Shown here piece after piece: positions 26,772 to 34,636 of a stretch of 64,000 nt of DNA. Under the pieces are notes generated by a model. The model made no database searches and had not been told where the DNA came from. It was given only the letters and a program-made list of their open reading frames with translations. The stretch is taken from IMG/VR virus record IMGVR_UViG_3300030419_005367, positions 1 to 64,000 of that record, one strand, 5' to 3'. Origin of the DNA: a virus. How positions within the stretch are numbered: position 1 is the stretch's first letter; every line of letters begins with the position of its first letter. Both the position numbers and the translations under genes were made by a program.

Positions 26772-27245
26772 GTGTCAATACACAAGTACAGTAGCTGGGG
26801 AAGAACAAGAGGCCCGAAGAATATAACCGGCACAATCGGCGGCGCTGTGACGCTAGAAGCAAACACCAACAATATGCTCGGAAGTGCATCTGGTTATAAA
26901 CTAGTAGGGTATGCAACCCAAAATCAAAGATGGCTTCACGTTCTTGTTAACGCCGCAGACGATGATTCAACACCCGCTGCAATAACCGTGTTTGGATATT
27001 GTCACGCTTTTGAAAGGTGGTTTGAGATTGGAGCTTCCACGATGGACACTCCGATCACCGCAGATGATGCAAATATTGCACCAACAGCCGCATCGATACA
27101 AGCTGCCGATGTCGACACGAACGAAGAAGATCAAGTCCCTAGCCACAAAGAATACCGACGCTATGATATATTAGGAATAGATCGTGTTGCATTTGTTGGT
27201 AACGACGCTGAATCTAATGTATATGCCGCTTGTAGTACATTTTAA
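26772..27245 (+). CDS. Probable virion protein, first of a tandem pair
   Basis: A 157-residue protein with GTG start at 26772 after GAGGAGA at 26758-26764. It shares most of its length with the next gene: KY-SWGRTR-PKN near the N-terminus, then AITVFGYCHAFERWFEIGAS, then EYRRYDI-GIDR and a C-terminal SNVYAACSTF. Beta-rich, with no enzyme motif. It lies between protease and scaffold genes, so a capsid decoration or vertex protein is possible. Confidence 0.75.
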   Translation: MSIHKYSSWGRTRGPKNITGTIGGAVTLEANTNNMLGSASGYKLVGYATQNQRWLHVLVNAADDDSTPAAITVFGYCHAFERWFEIGASTMDTPITADDANIAPTAASIQAADVDTNEEDQVPSHKEYRRYDILGIDRVAFVGNDAESNVYAACSTF

Positions 27246-27267
27246 TGGTTAAGATAGGAGTAGATTA

Positions 27268-27744
27268 ATGGCAACATTTAACAAATACAATAGCTGGGGA
27301 AGAACGAGAAGCCCAAAGAATTTAGCCGGTGACCCGGGCACTGCAATAACACTACACGGACACGTCAATGCACTCAAAGCCGACTCTGCCGGCTACAAAC
27401 TTAAAGGAAACCCAACAGAGAATCAGAGATATCTGCACGTTCTCGTATGCGATGCCAATGGTTCCGGCACACCCGGGGCAATAACCGTGTATGGGTATTG
27501 CCACGCTTTTGAGCACTGGTTTGAGATTGGAGCCTCCACATTGGACACTCCGATATCTGCAGCTTCTGCGAATACTGCACCAACGGCTGCGACAATAACT
27601 GCCGCAAATTCAGGAAGAGCAGACGATTCTCAAGTTCCTAGTGATAGAGAGTATCGACGCTATGATATATGTGGAATCGACCGCATTGCTTTTGTCGGCG
27701 ATGACGACGAATCTAACGTATATGCTGCTTGTAGCACATTCTAG
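27268..27744 (+). CDS. Probable virion protein, second of a tandem pair
   Basis: A 158-residue paralogue of the preceding protein (MATFNKYNSWGRTR ... AITVYGYCHAFEHWFEIGAS ... EYRRYDICGIDR ... SNVYAACSTF). The closest parts include the central HAF-WFEIGAS segment and the last ten residues. Differences cluster in the 40-70 and 110-130 regions, probably surface loops. ATAGGAGTAG at 27254-27263 supports ATG 27268. Heteromeric use of two related subunits in one shell is a possible reason for the duplication. Confidence 0.75.
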   Translation: MATFNKYNSWGRTRSPKNLAGDPGTAITLHGHVNALKADSAGYKLKGNPTENQRYLHVLVCDANGSGTPGAITVYGYCHAFEHWFEIGASTLDTPISAASANTAPTAATITAANSGRADDSQVPSDREYRRYDICGIDRIAFVGDDDESNVYAACSTF

Positions 27745-27764
27745 GGCATTTAAGCATTCGACGC

Positions 27765-27773
27765 ACTATTTAT
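27765..27773 (+). promoter_or_regulatory. Candidate late promoter box ACTATTTAT
   Basis: The box lies 38 bases before ATG 27803 and would drive scaffold and major capsid genes. Confidence 0.6.
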
Positions 27774-27802
27774 TTTGATAAATAATCCCCGGAGTATATC
27801 AC

Positions 27803-28825
27803 ATGTCTAAAATGTTAGAACAAGCAATTATCGATGCCGAGGCGCTCAAAGAGGCCGCGTTAAAAAATGCAGAAGCTGCTATCGTTGAGAAATATTCTCA
27901 CGAAGTGAGAGAGGTTGTAGATCAACTTCTTGAACAACCAGAGGACGAATTGGGTGGTGAACTAGATGCCGCCCCAGCCGCCGATGAATTTGGCGATATG
28001 CCACGCGCCGATATTGAAGGTGAAGATATGTGCCCTTGTCCAGATGAAGAAGAAGAGATTGAGATTGATTTTGATGCTCTTGCACAACAAATGGATGCCG
28101 AGGATGAAGAAGAGATGGTCGACCGTGAAGAAATGATTGACGACCTTATGGAAGAAAAAGAAGAAGAATTAACAGAAGACGAAGAGCAGATTGACGAGGA
28201 TCAAGATCTTGACGAGATCACAGAGGCTCTCGTTGCTGAACTCCTTGAAGAACTTAATGTAGACGTTAAGGCTGTACCAACCGGACAGGCTGGTGGTGCC
28301 TCTAATGCTGCACTGGATAGAGAGCAAGTTGAGATTGCACTTGCCCAATTGGCCCAAGAAGAGGCTAAGGGTGAGGCAATGAAGCATGAAGAGAATGCCC
28401 TTGAGGAAGAGAAAGAAGAACTCGAAGAGGCCCTTAATGCTGCAAAGTCGACAAACGACGAACTTGTAACTGAGAATAAAGAACTTAAGAGCTTGCTTGT
28501 AAAAGTAAAGGATCGACTTGAAGAAGTTAACCTTTCTAATGCAAGACTGCTCTACACGAATCGCATTTTGAGTAGTACCTCCCTGAATGAGCGACAAAAG
28601 AATAAAATTGTCGAGTCTATTTCAAAATCCGAGTCTGTTGAAGAAGCAAAGACAATCTTTGAAACTCTTCAAAGCGCAACGGGCGACAAGAAACGTCAGC
28701 CAAAATCGTTGAGCGAAGTAGTATCACGCCCTTCAACAACTTTACCTCGTCGTGAAAAACGAGGAAATATTTCAGACCCCGTATCTAATCGCTGGAAAGC
28801 GCTAGCGGGGATAGACAAAAAATAA
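27803..28825 (+). CDS. Prohead scaffold/core protein (gp22-like)
   Basis: A 340-residue, very acidic, helical protein. Residues ~50-140 are rich in Glu/Asp (MCPCPDEEEEIEIDFDAL, then many Glu) and ~180-260 form a coiled coil (EENALEEEKEELEEAL). It is immediately before the major capsid gene, as T4 gene 22 is before 23. The protease at 25382 would degrade it during maturation. It ends RWKALAGIDKK, a tail shared with the protein at 26098. Confidence 0.85.
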   Translation: MSKMLEQAIIDAEALKEAALKNAEAAIVEKYSHEVREVVDQLLEQPEDELGGELDAAPAADEFGDMPRADIEGEDMCPCPDEEEEIEIDFDALAQQMDAEDEEEMVDREEMIDDLMEEKEEELTEDEEQIDEDQDLDEITEALVAELLEELNVDVKAVPTGQAGGASNAALDREQVEIALAQLAQEEAKGEAMKHEENALEEEKEELEEALNAAKSTNDELVTENKELKSLLVKVKDRLEEVNLSNARLLYTNRILSSTSLNERQKNKIVESISKSESVEEAKTIFETLQSATGDKKRQPKSLSEVVSRPSTTLPRREKRGNISDPVSNRWKALAGIDKK

Positions 28826-28836
28826 GGAGAATTAAA

Positions 28837-30687
28837 ATGTCTGTACTTGATAAATTAACAGAAGGCATTGTTAATCGCGATCTCCAAAAGGAAGGTGCTG
28901 CTCTACTGAATAAGTGGGAGAAGACCGGTCTTTTGGAAGGAATTACCAGTGACTCACAAAAAAATGGAATGGCTGTCCTGCTTGAGAACCAAGCAAAAGA
29001 GCTACTTAGAGAGGCTTCCTCGATGGCAGCCGGTGATGTTGAAGGCTTCGCAGCCGTAGCATTCCCGCTTGTTCGTCGTGTATTCGGTGGTCTTGTTGCT
29101 AACGATCTTGTATCCGTTCAGCCAATGAGCCTTCCATCCGGTCTCATCTTCTTCCTCGACTTCACTTACGAAGGCCGCGAGGGTATTGTACAAGATCCGG
29201 GCGATTCCGTCTACGGCGGTAACGTGGTTGCATCCCAGTTGACTGGTGGTGTTACTAACATCACAGAAGAGGGTGGTGGTTTTTATAACCTCGCAAATGC
29301 TTATTCGCATGCTACCTCTTCGATCGCTCTCGACGAGTCGACCGCGACCGCAATCGGTTCAGCAGAAGAAAATCACGTTCACGATGAGCTTACCGACGCC
29401 GGCCCATTCACCACTGCTGGTGGTGTAACAATTAGCTCCCTTACGGCAGCACAAAAGAAGGTTCTTCGTTTTGATCCTGACATTCTTGCTGCTTCTGCTG
29501 GTACTGTTTCTCACCTTTTGGTAAGACTTTCCACTGCTAATATGAACACCATTAATCTCGATAATCTTAGCACTATCGATCTTAGTGACTCCGCTGGTAA
29601 TACACTTTACGGTATTTCCACTGCAAGAGTTGTTAGAAGACTAACACACCTTGGTTATTATGACACTAGTGGTAATAGTATCGTAGCTGGCTCCAAGACT
29701 AACTACATTAGTTTGTATGTTCAGTCCGACGCCGACAGTGCTACTCATGAGCTTGCAGGTTCTGACGGCACAGATGCACTTGAACTTCACGTTCCTATTA
29801 AGGACGCTATGGCTTCTTCGGACAATGTTGGTTCTGTGGTTGGTGAAGCTTCTTGGGCTCTTGAAGAGCCACAAGACGGAACTGGCAACGCTGGTAATGC
29901 AACTGGCAAAAACGAGATTCCTGAGATCGACATCAAGGTTGACTCTGTTTCCGTTACTGCAATGACAAAGAAGCTCAAGGCCAAATGGACCCCAGAGCTT
30001 GGTCAAGACCTTAATGCTTACCACAACCTCGACGCTGAGGTTGAGCTTACTGGTATTCTCTCTGAGCAGATCGCTCTTGAGATCGACCGTGAGATCCTCA
30101 ATGACCTCATCACTGGTGCAACTGCTGGTACTCGTTACTGGTCTCGCGCCCCGGGCCTTTTCGTAGACTCAACTGGTACTGAGCTTGGTGCTGCTTCGGC
30201 TGCTCCAGACTTTACTGGTACAGTATCCGAGTGGTACGAGACTCTCGTTGAGACAATCAACGATGTTTCTGCTCAGATTCACCGCAAAACTCTTCGCGGT
30301 GGTGCCAACTTCATCGTCGTTGGGCCTGAAGTTGCCAACATTCTTGAGTTCACAAACGGTTTCCGTGCAGACGTAACTGGTGATGTTGACCGTGGTACGG
30401 TTGGCGCAGTTAAGTCTGGTGCACTTAGCAAGAAGTGGGATGTATACGTAGATCCTTACTTCCCTCGCAACGTAGTACTCGTTGGTCGTAAAGGTGGTTC
30501 GTTCCTTGAGAGCGGATTTGTTTACGCTCCATACGTACCGCTGCAGGTCACACCTACTATCTTCGGTACCGAAGACTTCGTTCCTCGCAAGGGAGTGATG
30601 ACTCGTTATGCCAAGAAGATGGTACGTCCTGATATGTACGGTCTAGTAGTCGTTCGCGGCTTGCTTGGTGAGGAAGGCGCTAGCTAA
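28837..30687 (+). CDS. Major capsid protein precursor (gp23-like)
   Basis: A 616-residue HK97-fold capsid protein. Family landmarks are FPLVRRVFGGLVANDLVSVQP near 75-95, LPSGLIFFLDF near 101, and DSVSVTAMTKKLKAKWTPEL with LDAEVELTGILSEQIALEIDRE at ~370-430. Between these, ~120-350 is a large beta-rich insertion, making it longer than T4 gp23 (521). The N-terminus LLRE-ASSM near residue 59 looks like a T4-type protease site (L-x-E). Codons are strongly biased, as expected for the most abundant protein. GGAG at 28827-28830 sets the start. Confidence 0.95.
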   Translation: MSVLDKLTEGIVNRDLQKEGAALLNKWEKTGLLEGITSDSQKNGMAVLLENQAKELLREASSMAAGDVEGFAAVAFPLVRRVFGGLVANDLVSVQPMSLPSGLIFFLDFTYEGREGIVQDPGDSVYGGNVVASQLTGGVTNITEEGGGFYNLANAYSHATSSIALDESTATAIGSAEENHVHDELTDAGPFTTAGGVTISSLTAAQKKVLRFDPDILAASAGTVSHLLVRLSTANMNTINLDNLSTIDLSDSAGNTLYGISTARVVRRLTHLGYYDTSGNSIVAGSKTNYISLYVQSDADSATHELAGSDGTDALELHVPIKDAMASSDNVGSVVGEASWALEEPQDGTGNAGNATGKNEIPEIDIKVDSVSVTAMTKKLKAKWTPELGQDLNAYHNLDAEVELTGILSEQIALEIDREILNDLITGATAGTRYWSRAPGLFVDSTGTELGAASAAPDFTGTVSEWYETLVETINDVSAQIHRKTLRGGANFIVVGPEVANILEFTNGFRADVTGDVDRGTVGAVKSGALSKKWDVYVDPYFPRNVVLVGRKGGSFLESGFVYAPYVPLQVTPTIFGTEDFVPRKGVMTRYAKKMVRPDMYGLVVVRGLLGEEGAS

Positions 30688-30720
30688 TAGCTAACGACTT
30701 ATAGCCAATAGTCAATTTAC

Positions 30721-30759
30721 GCCCCGCCTTGGGAAACTAAGGCGGGGCTTTTTTGTTTT
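30721..30759 (+). terminator. Strong rho-independent terminator after the capsid gene
   Basis: A perfect 10-bp stem, GCCCCGCCTT (30721-30730) with AAGGCGGGGC (30739-30748), an 8-base loop and TTTTTTGTTTT. Confidence 0.93.
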
Positions 30760-30785
30760 ATGTGACTCTTTTGTTGATGATGGAA

Positions 30786-30794
30786 ACTATTTAT
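30786..30794 (+). promoter_or_regulatory. Candidate late promoter box ACTATTTAT
   Basis: The box lies 138 bases before ATG 30924, just after the capsid terminator, so it starts an independent transcript with a long leader. Confidence 0.6.
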
Positions 30795-30802
30795 AGGGAC
30801 AA

Positions 30803-30915
30803 CTTGAGTCAAATCTCCTTGGACGGGGCCGCTGTCCTTTGAAGAAGTTTTGACCGAAGCGGCTGGTCATTATTTCGTGATTGAATCAAGTTATTGCAAT
30901 AACCATATAAGGAGA
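30803..30915 (+). promoter_or_regulatory. Structured leader with complementary loops and anti-Shine-Dalgarno segment
   Basis: The outer stem is CTTGAGTCAA (30803-30812) with TTGAATCAAG (30881-30890), 9 of 10 paired. Inside it, hairpin A is GGAC/GTCC (30821-30837) and hairpin B is TGACC/GGTCA (30851-30869). Their 9-base loops hold GCCGCT (30828-30833) and AGCGGC (30858-30863), perfectly complementary. TCTCCTT (30814-30820) is the exact complement of the ribosome site AAGGAGA (30909-30915). A translational switch is inferred. Confidence 0.5.
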
Positions 30916-30923
30916 AATAAATT

Positions 30924-31745
30924 ATGGGAAAAAGAATAGGACGCAGAAGATTGGACAGTCTTTTGGAAAGAAATTATGACTCAACTGATGAGTGGGGGTT
31001 TGTCCGACCTCCAATGGTACCCGGACTACAACGCAATTTAAAAATTGTTGCTCTGGGCCAAATGCACGGTTGGGCACTTGAGGATTTGACGGATCTACCT
31101 CAAGAAGACGCAACGACGTCTATTTGGAGCGCTGACAAAGACTCAGGTACCGTCGTTTGTCTTGCTGGTGACGCTGACTTTACTGATGGCGCTATTACGA
31201 TGACTACTGGTGGTTCCTCGGGTAATCAGGTTGGTGTTATGTGCAGAGGTACACAATTTAACTGCTCTAGCACTAAAAAATGGTGGATTGAAACTGTGAT
31301 TAAGTGCGCAGATCATGATGCTAGTGAATTTTTCTTTGGTCTTCACGAGAGAGACGTTGATACAGACAGCTTTCATGTCGAAGCGGCAGCAGCCGGCAAA
31401 GATAGAATTGGCTTTGTAAAAGCGACACACAATGCCGATGCGGTTACTTATGCGTGCTCATCTAATGGTGATGGCACAATTTCAACAGCTTTAGATACGG
31501 CCATATCATATGACGCCGATAACGATGTTCTTGCAATGGGTATCCATTGGGACGGGGCTCAGTTGAAGTTTTATTCCGCGATTTCTGCGACCGGAACCGA
31601 TCCGGGTGCAATGAAGCTTAACACTACCGTCACAGCAAACATTCCTACCGACTCTAATCTGAGTCTTATGTTAATGTTTGAGAACGGCGGTGGTGCTGAT
31701 GAATCATTCGGCGTAAACTTTATTCGCGGCGCGTATGAGGTTTAA
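30924..31745 (+). CDS. Probable capsid decoration or head-surface protein
   Basis: A 273-residue protein. The basic N-terminus MGKRIGRRRLDSLLERN is followed by a beta-rich domain (~85-273) that could be a jelly-roll or lectin-like fold (KWWIETVIKCADHDASEFFFGL ... DVLAMGIHWDGAQLKFYSA). There are no catalytic residues. It has its own promoter, a long structured leader and its own terminator, right after the capsid gene. This is the arrangement expected of an abundant shell protein; the role is inferred. Confidence 0.75.
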   Translation: MGKRIGRRRLDSLLERNYDSTDEWGFVRPPMVPGLQRNLKIVALGQMHGWALEDLTDLPQEDATTSIWSADKDSGTVVCLAGDADFTDGAITMTTGGSSGNQVGVMCRGTQFNCSSTKKWWIETVIKCADHDASEFFFGLHERDVDTDSFHVEAAAAGKDRIGFVKATHNADAVTYACSSNGDGTISTALDTAISYDADNDVLAMGIHWDGAQLKFYSAISATGTDPGAMKLNTTVTANIPTDSNLSLMLMFENGGGADESFGVNFIRGAYEV

Positions 31746-31766
31746 TATTTGAAGTAATTCAAATAT
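31745..31766 (+). other. Perfect 9-bp hairpin at the 3' end of the decoration-like gene
   Basis: ATATTTGAA (31745-31753), loop GTAA, TTCAAATAT (31758-31766), starting at the stop codon. AT-rich, so more likely an mRNA 3'-end stabiliser or processing site than a terminator. Confidence 0.45.
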
Positions 31767-31787
31767 AATACAATTAATTAAATTAAC

Positions 31788-31827
31788 AAACCCCCATTTG
31801 ATTTATTTCAGGTGGGGGTTTTGTTTT
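31788..31827 (+). terminator. Rho-independent terminator
   Basis: Stem AAACCCCCA (31788-31796) with TGGGGGTTT (31813-31821), a 16-base loop, followed by TTGTTTT. Confidence 0.8.
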
Positions 31828-31834
31828 ATCCAAA

Positions 31835-31843
31835 ACTATTTAC
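31835..31843 (+). promoter_or_regulatory. Candidate late promoter box ACTATTTAC
   Basis: The box lies 32 bases before ATG 31867, directly after a terminator; it would start the neck operon. Confidence 0.6.
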
Positions 31844-31866
31844 TTTGCTATAGGAGATCCTCGTGA

Positions 31867-33177
31867 ATGGCCACTCGACCGCCCCTCAACCCCAAGAGCA
31901 CACAAAGTGCAACAATTCTGCCAGCTTCCGGAAGCACGACCAATGTAGCGGCTGCGTGCCCTATCGGCGTGTACACGGGTTCAGCAGGATTCCTTCAGGG
32001 TGCTCGCGACCAAGTTAGCTACGTTTATAAGAAACTTGGTGGAGATGTTTTAGATATTGAAATAACCGAGGGCAATGTTTATGCAGCTTATGAAGAATCA
32101 GTTCTAGAATATTCTTATATTGTTAACATTCATCAATCCAAGAACGTACTCTCAGACGCTCTAGGCGATGCAACTGGTAGTTTTAACAGTGACGGCGAAC
32201 TAATCTCTTCAGGTTCTTTCAACCAGCATTCAGGGCTCTCAGCGTCTCTTGAGGGAGACAGGGTGGAACTTAAATATCCTAATTTCCAATTTTCCTATGC
32301 AAGAAGGGTTGGGCAGGCTCTTTCAAATGAAGTTAATGTTGGTGGTTTTGATACTGTATATTCAGCTTCAATTGATATCACGTCTTCAGTGCAAGATTAT
32401 GATCTTCAAGCAATTGTGTATTCTGCATCTGTGGACTCTGAAAATACATATAAATTTTCTAACAAAGTTGGCAAGAATAAAATATTAATTAGAAAGGTTT
32501 ATTACAAGACACCTGCGGCTTCTTGGAGGTTTTATGGATATTATGGTGGTTTAAACACCGTTGGCAACTTGCAGTCTTATGGGCAATATGCCGACGATTC
32601 ACAATTCCAAATCATCCCAGTTTGGCAAAACAAGATGCAGGCCATGGCATATGAAGACGCAATTTATACTAGAAACTCGCACTATTCATATGAAATTAAG
32701 AATAATCAATTAAGAATATTTCCCTCACCAACAAGAAACTTTTCAAATCCTAACAAATATTGGATTGAATTTGTTATTCCAAATGAGCACAACTCTTGGG
32801 ATCAAAACAATCAAAGAAGAAATAATACGAGCGGCATTAATAATATGAACACCTTGCCGTTTGCAAACATTCCATACGATAAAATCAATTCGATTGGTAA
32901 GCAGTGGATTCGAAGATTCGGATTGGCTTTGTCAAAAGAAATACTAGGTCATGTAAGATCTAAATTCGCAACAATCCCAATTCCGGGAGAGTCAGTGACT
33001 TTAAATGGCGATGCTTTAGTATCACAAGCAAAAGAAGAGCAGACCGCTCTTCGAGAGGAGCTTAAGACAGTTCTTGACGAGATGACTTACGACAAGCTGG
33101 TCGAAAAAGACGCCAGTATCGTTGCAAACGTCGGAACAATGCAAGAAAAACTGCCCATGGGCATATTCACAGGATAG
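31867..33177 (+). CDS. Neck/head-completion protein candidate (gp13-like)
   Basis: A 436-residue protein. The conserved-looking core KLGGDVLDIEITEGNVYAAY-EESVLEYSYIVNIHQ near residues 57-90 resembles head-tail connector proteins in marine T4-like phages. The order capsid, this gene, two small genes, sheath, tube matches T4 genes 23, 13, 14, 15, 18, 19. The middle is beta-rich and the C-terminus helical. Assignment to gp13 rests mainly on gene order. Confidence 0.65.
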   Translation: MATRPPLNPKSTQSATILPASGSTTNVAAACPIGVYTGSAGFLQGARDQVSYVYKKLGGDVLDIEITEGNVYAAYEESVLEYSYIVNIHQSKNVLSDALGDATGSFNSDGELISSGSFNQHSGLSASLEGDRVELKYPNFQFSYARRVGQALSNEVNVGGFDTVYSASIDITSSVQDYDLQAIVYSASVDSENTYKFSNKVGKNKILIRKVYYKTPAASWRFYGYYGGLNTVGNLQSYGQYADDSQFQIIPVWQNKMQAMAYEDAIYTRNSHYSYEIKNNQLRIFPSPTRNFSNPNKYWIEFVIPNEHNSWDQNNQRRNNTSGINNMNTLPFANIPYDKINSIGKQWIRRFGLALSKEILGHVRSKFATIPIPGESVTLNGDALVSQAKEEQTALREELKTVLDEMTYDKLVEKDASIVANVGTMQEKLPMGIFTG

Positions 33178-33187
33178 GGGGTAGAAA

Positions 33188-33676
33188 ATGGCAAAGAAAT
33201 GGTCACAACCGGCTTCGCCACCGCCTCCTCTTTTTACAGGCAAGAAAGAAAGAGACTTGGTTAAGCAAGTTAATGATGAATTAATTGAAAGAGTCATTGG
33301 CCAGCAGGTTCTTTACTTTCCAATAAGCGTCAATAACAGCAACTTTCACCCTTTATACGGGGAAGCTATTGAAAAAAACTATTTGCCTCCAATTCGAGTG
33401 CACGCACTTGTAGAATATGACGGCGACGAGACTGAGTGGATGGATAACGTTGGGATTGATGTGAAATCTTCTATCATTGTCCACTTTCACAAGAGAAGAC
33501 TAACCGAAGATCAAGATCTTTTTGTGCGCAACGGCGATTTTGTATTATATGGCGATATTTATTATGAGATTGTAAGTTTGAATGAGCCACAGCAGATCTT
33601 TGGTCAGGTAAGCCACCAAATGGAAATCTCAGCAAAGTGTATCCGAGCACGCGAGGGTTTATTCGATGGCAATTGA
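33188..33676 (+). CDS. Neck protein candidate (gp14-like)
   Basis: A 162-residue protein. A Pro-rich start (MAKKWSQPASPPPPLF) is followed by VNDELIERVIGQQVLYFPIS, similar in style to T4 gp14-type neck proteins, and a small beta domain with FVLYGDIYYEIVSLNEPQ. It lies between the gp13-like and gp15-like genes and overlaps the latter by 11 bases. Assignment is by pattern and position. Confidence 0.6.
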   Translation: MAKKWSQPASPPPPLFTGKKERDLVKQVNDELIERVIGQQVLYFPISVNNSNFHPLYGEAIEKNYLPPIRVHALVEYDGDETEWMDNVGIDVKSSIIVHFHKRRLTEDQDLFVRNGDFVLYGDIYYEIVSLNEPQQIFGQVSHQMEISAKCIRAREGLFDGN

Positions 33677-34565
33677 TAAAGATAAATATACAATTGATAA
33701 AGATGGAAACATTGTTTCTGAAACAATCATTGCGCCATCGACTTTAGAAAACATTGACCAAGCTATGTTTGAGTGGATTGATAAAAAAGTGGACATATCC
33801 TGCACAACAAACAAAGGGTGGAAGAAGTCTCCCGTTATTTGGATGTCAGCCGAACGTTCTCATCAAATTAAGAATAGAAAAGAACTTCGAGACGACAATG
33901 GTTCACTTATTTTACCTATTATCACCCTCTCTAGAGTCGGCGTTGTTAAAGACCCTAGCAATAAGGGTATTTTTCAAGCTCATATACCTCCGAACATTGA
34001 TGAGCGCGGAGGATCTATTATCATCAATAGAAGAATTAACCAAGATAAGACTGCTAATTTTGCTAATGCTGACGCCAAGCGTAAGGGAAAATATGCATCT
34101 ACAAATACTGGTGCAAGAGACCAAGTTAACTTTGCAAAGAAAAATGAAAAAATTGTTTATCAAACAATGTCTATTCCAATGCCGGTTTACGTCGACGTAT
34201 CATATGAAATAACACTTAGAACAGAGTATCAGCAGCAAATGAACGAGATGGTTACACCGTTTATTACAAAGACAGGAGGGATTAATTATTTCCTTTTGGA
34301 AAACGATGGCCATCGCTATGAAAGCTTTATTGATCAAGACTTCGCACAGAACAATAACGTCTCCACTTTACAGGTCGACGAGAGAATGTACCAGACTACA
34401 GTGAAGATCAAAGTTCTTGGTTATTTAATAGGTGAAGGCAAAAATCAGGCTCAGCCAAAAGTTGTTATTCGCGAGAACGCTGTGGAGGTTAAACTTCCAC
34501 GAGAAAGAGTAATCTATGGCGACATCCCAGAACACACTGATAAGAGCGGATTTTATCGCGATTAG
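33666..34565 (+). CDS. Tail completion/sheath stabiliser candidate (gp15-like)
   Basis: A 299-residue protein with IPMPVYVDVSYEITLRTEYQ near residue 175, then MNEMVTPFITKTGG, a motif resembling tail terminator or proximal sheath stabiliser proteins of T4-like marine phages. It would cap the sheath and join the tail to the neck. It is directly upstream of the sheath gene, as T4 gene 15 is near 18. The start overlaps the previous gene by 11 bases. Confidence 0.65.
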   Translation: MAIDKDKYTIDKDGNIVSETIIAPSTLENIDQAMFEWIDKKVDISCTTNKGWKKSPVIWMSAERSHQIKNRKELRDDNGSLILPIITLSRVGVVKDPSNKGIFQAHIPPNIDERGGSIIINRRINQDKTANFANADAKRKGKYASTNTGARDQVNFAKKNEKIVYQTMSIPMPVYVDVSYEITLRTEYQQQMNEMVTPFITKTGGINYFLLENDGHRYESFIDQDFAQNNNVSTLQVDERMYQTTVKIKVLGYLIGEGKNQAQPKVVIRENAVEVKLPRERVIYGDIPEHTDKSGFYRD

Positions 34566-34589
34566 TTTTGGACTTTGGAAAATTAAACA

Positions 34590-34598
34590 ACTATTTAC
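34590..34598 (+). promoter_or_regulatory. Candidate late promoter box ACTATTTAC
   Basis: The box lies 47 bases before the sheath gene start at 34637. Confidence 0.55.
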
Positions 34599-34636
34599 TA
34601 GAGCAATTATTGTAGTCATAAAGGAGACGTCACAGC

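Noticed and set aside
30803-30890. Leader as a member of the purine or glutamine (glnA/Downstream-peptide) riboswitch classes.
   Set aside because: The stem-and-two-hairpin outline is similar, and GACCGAAG recalls part of glnA, but the conserved core bases of either class are not present in order.
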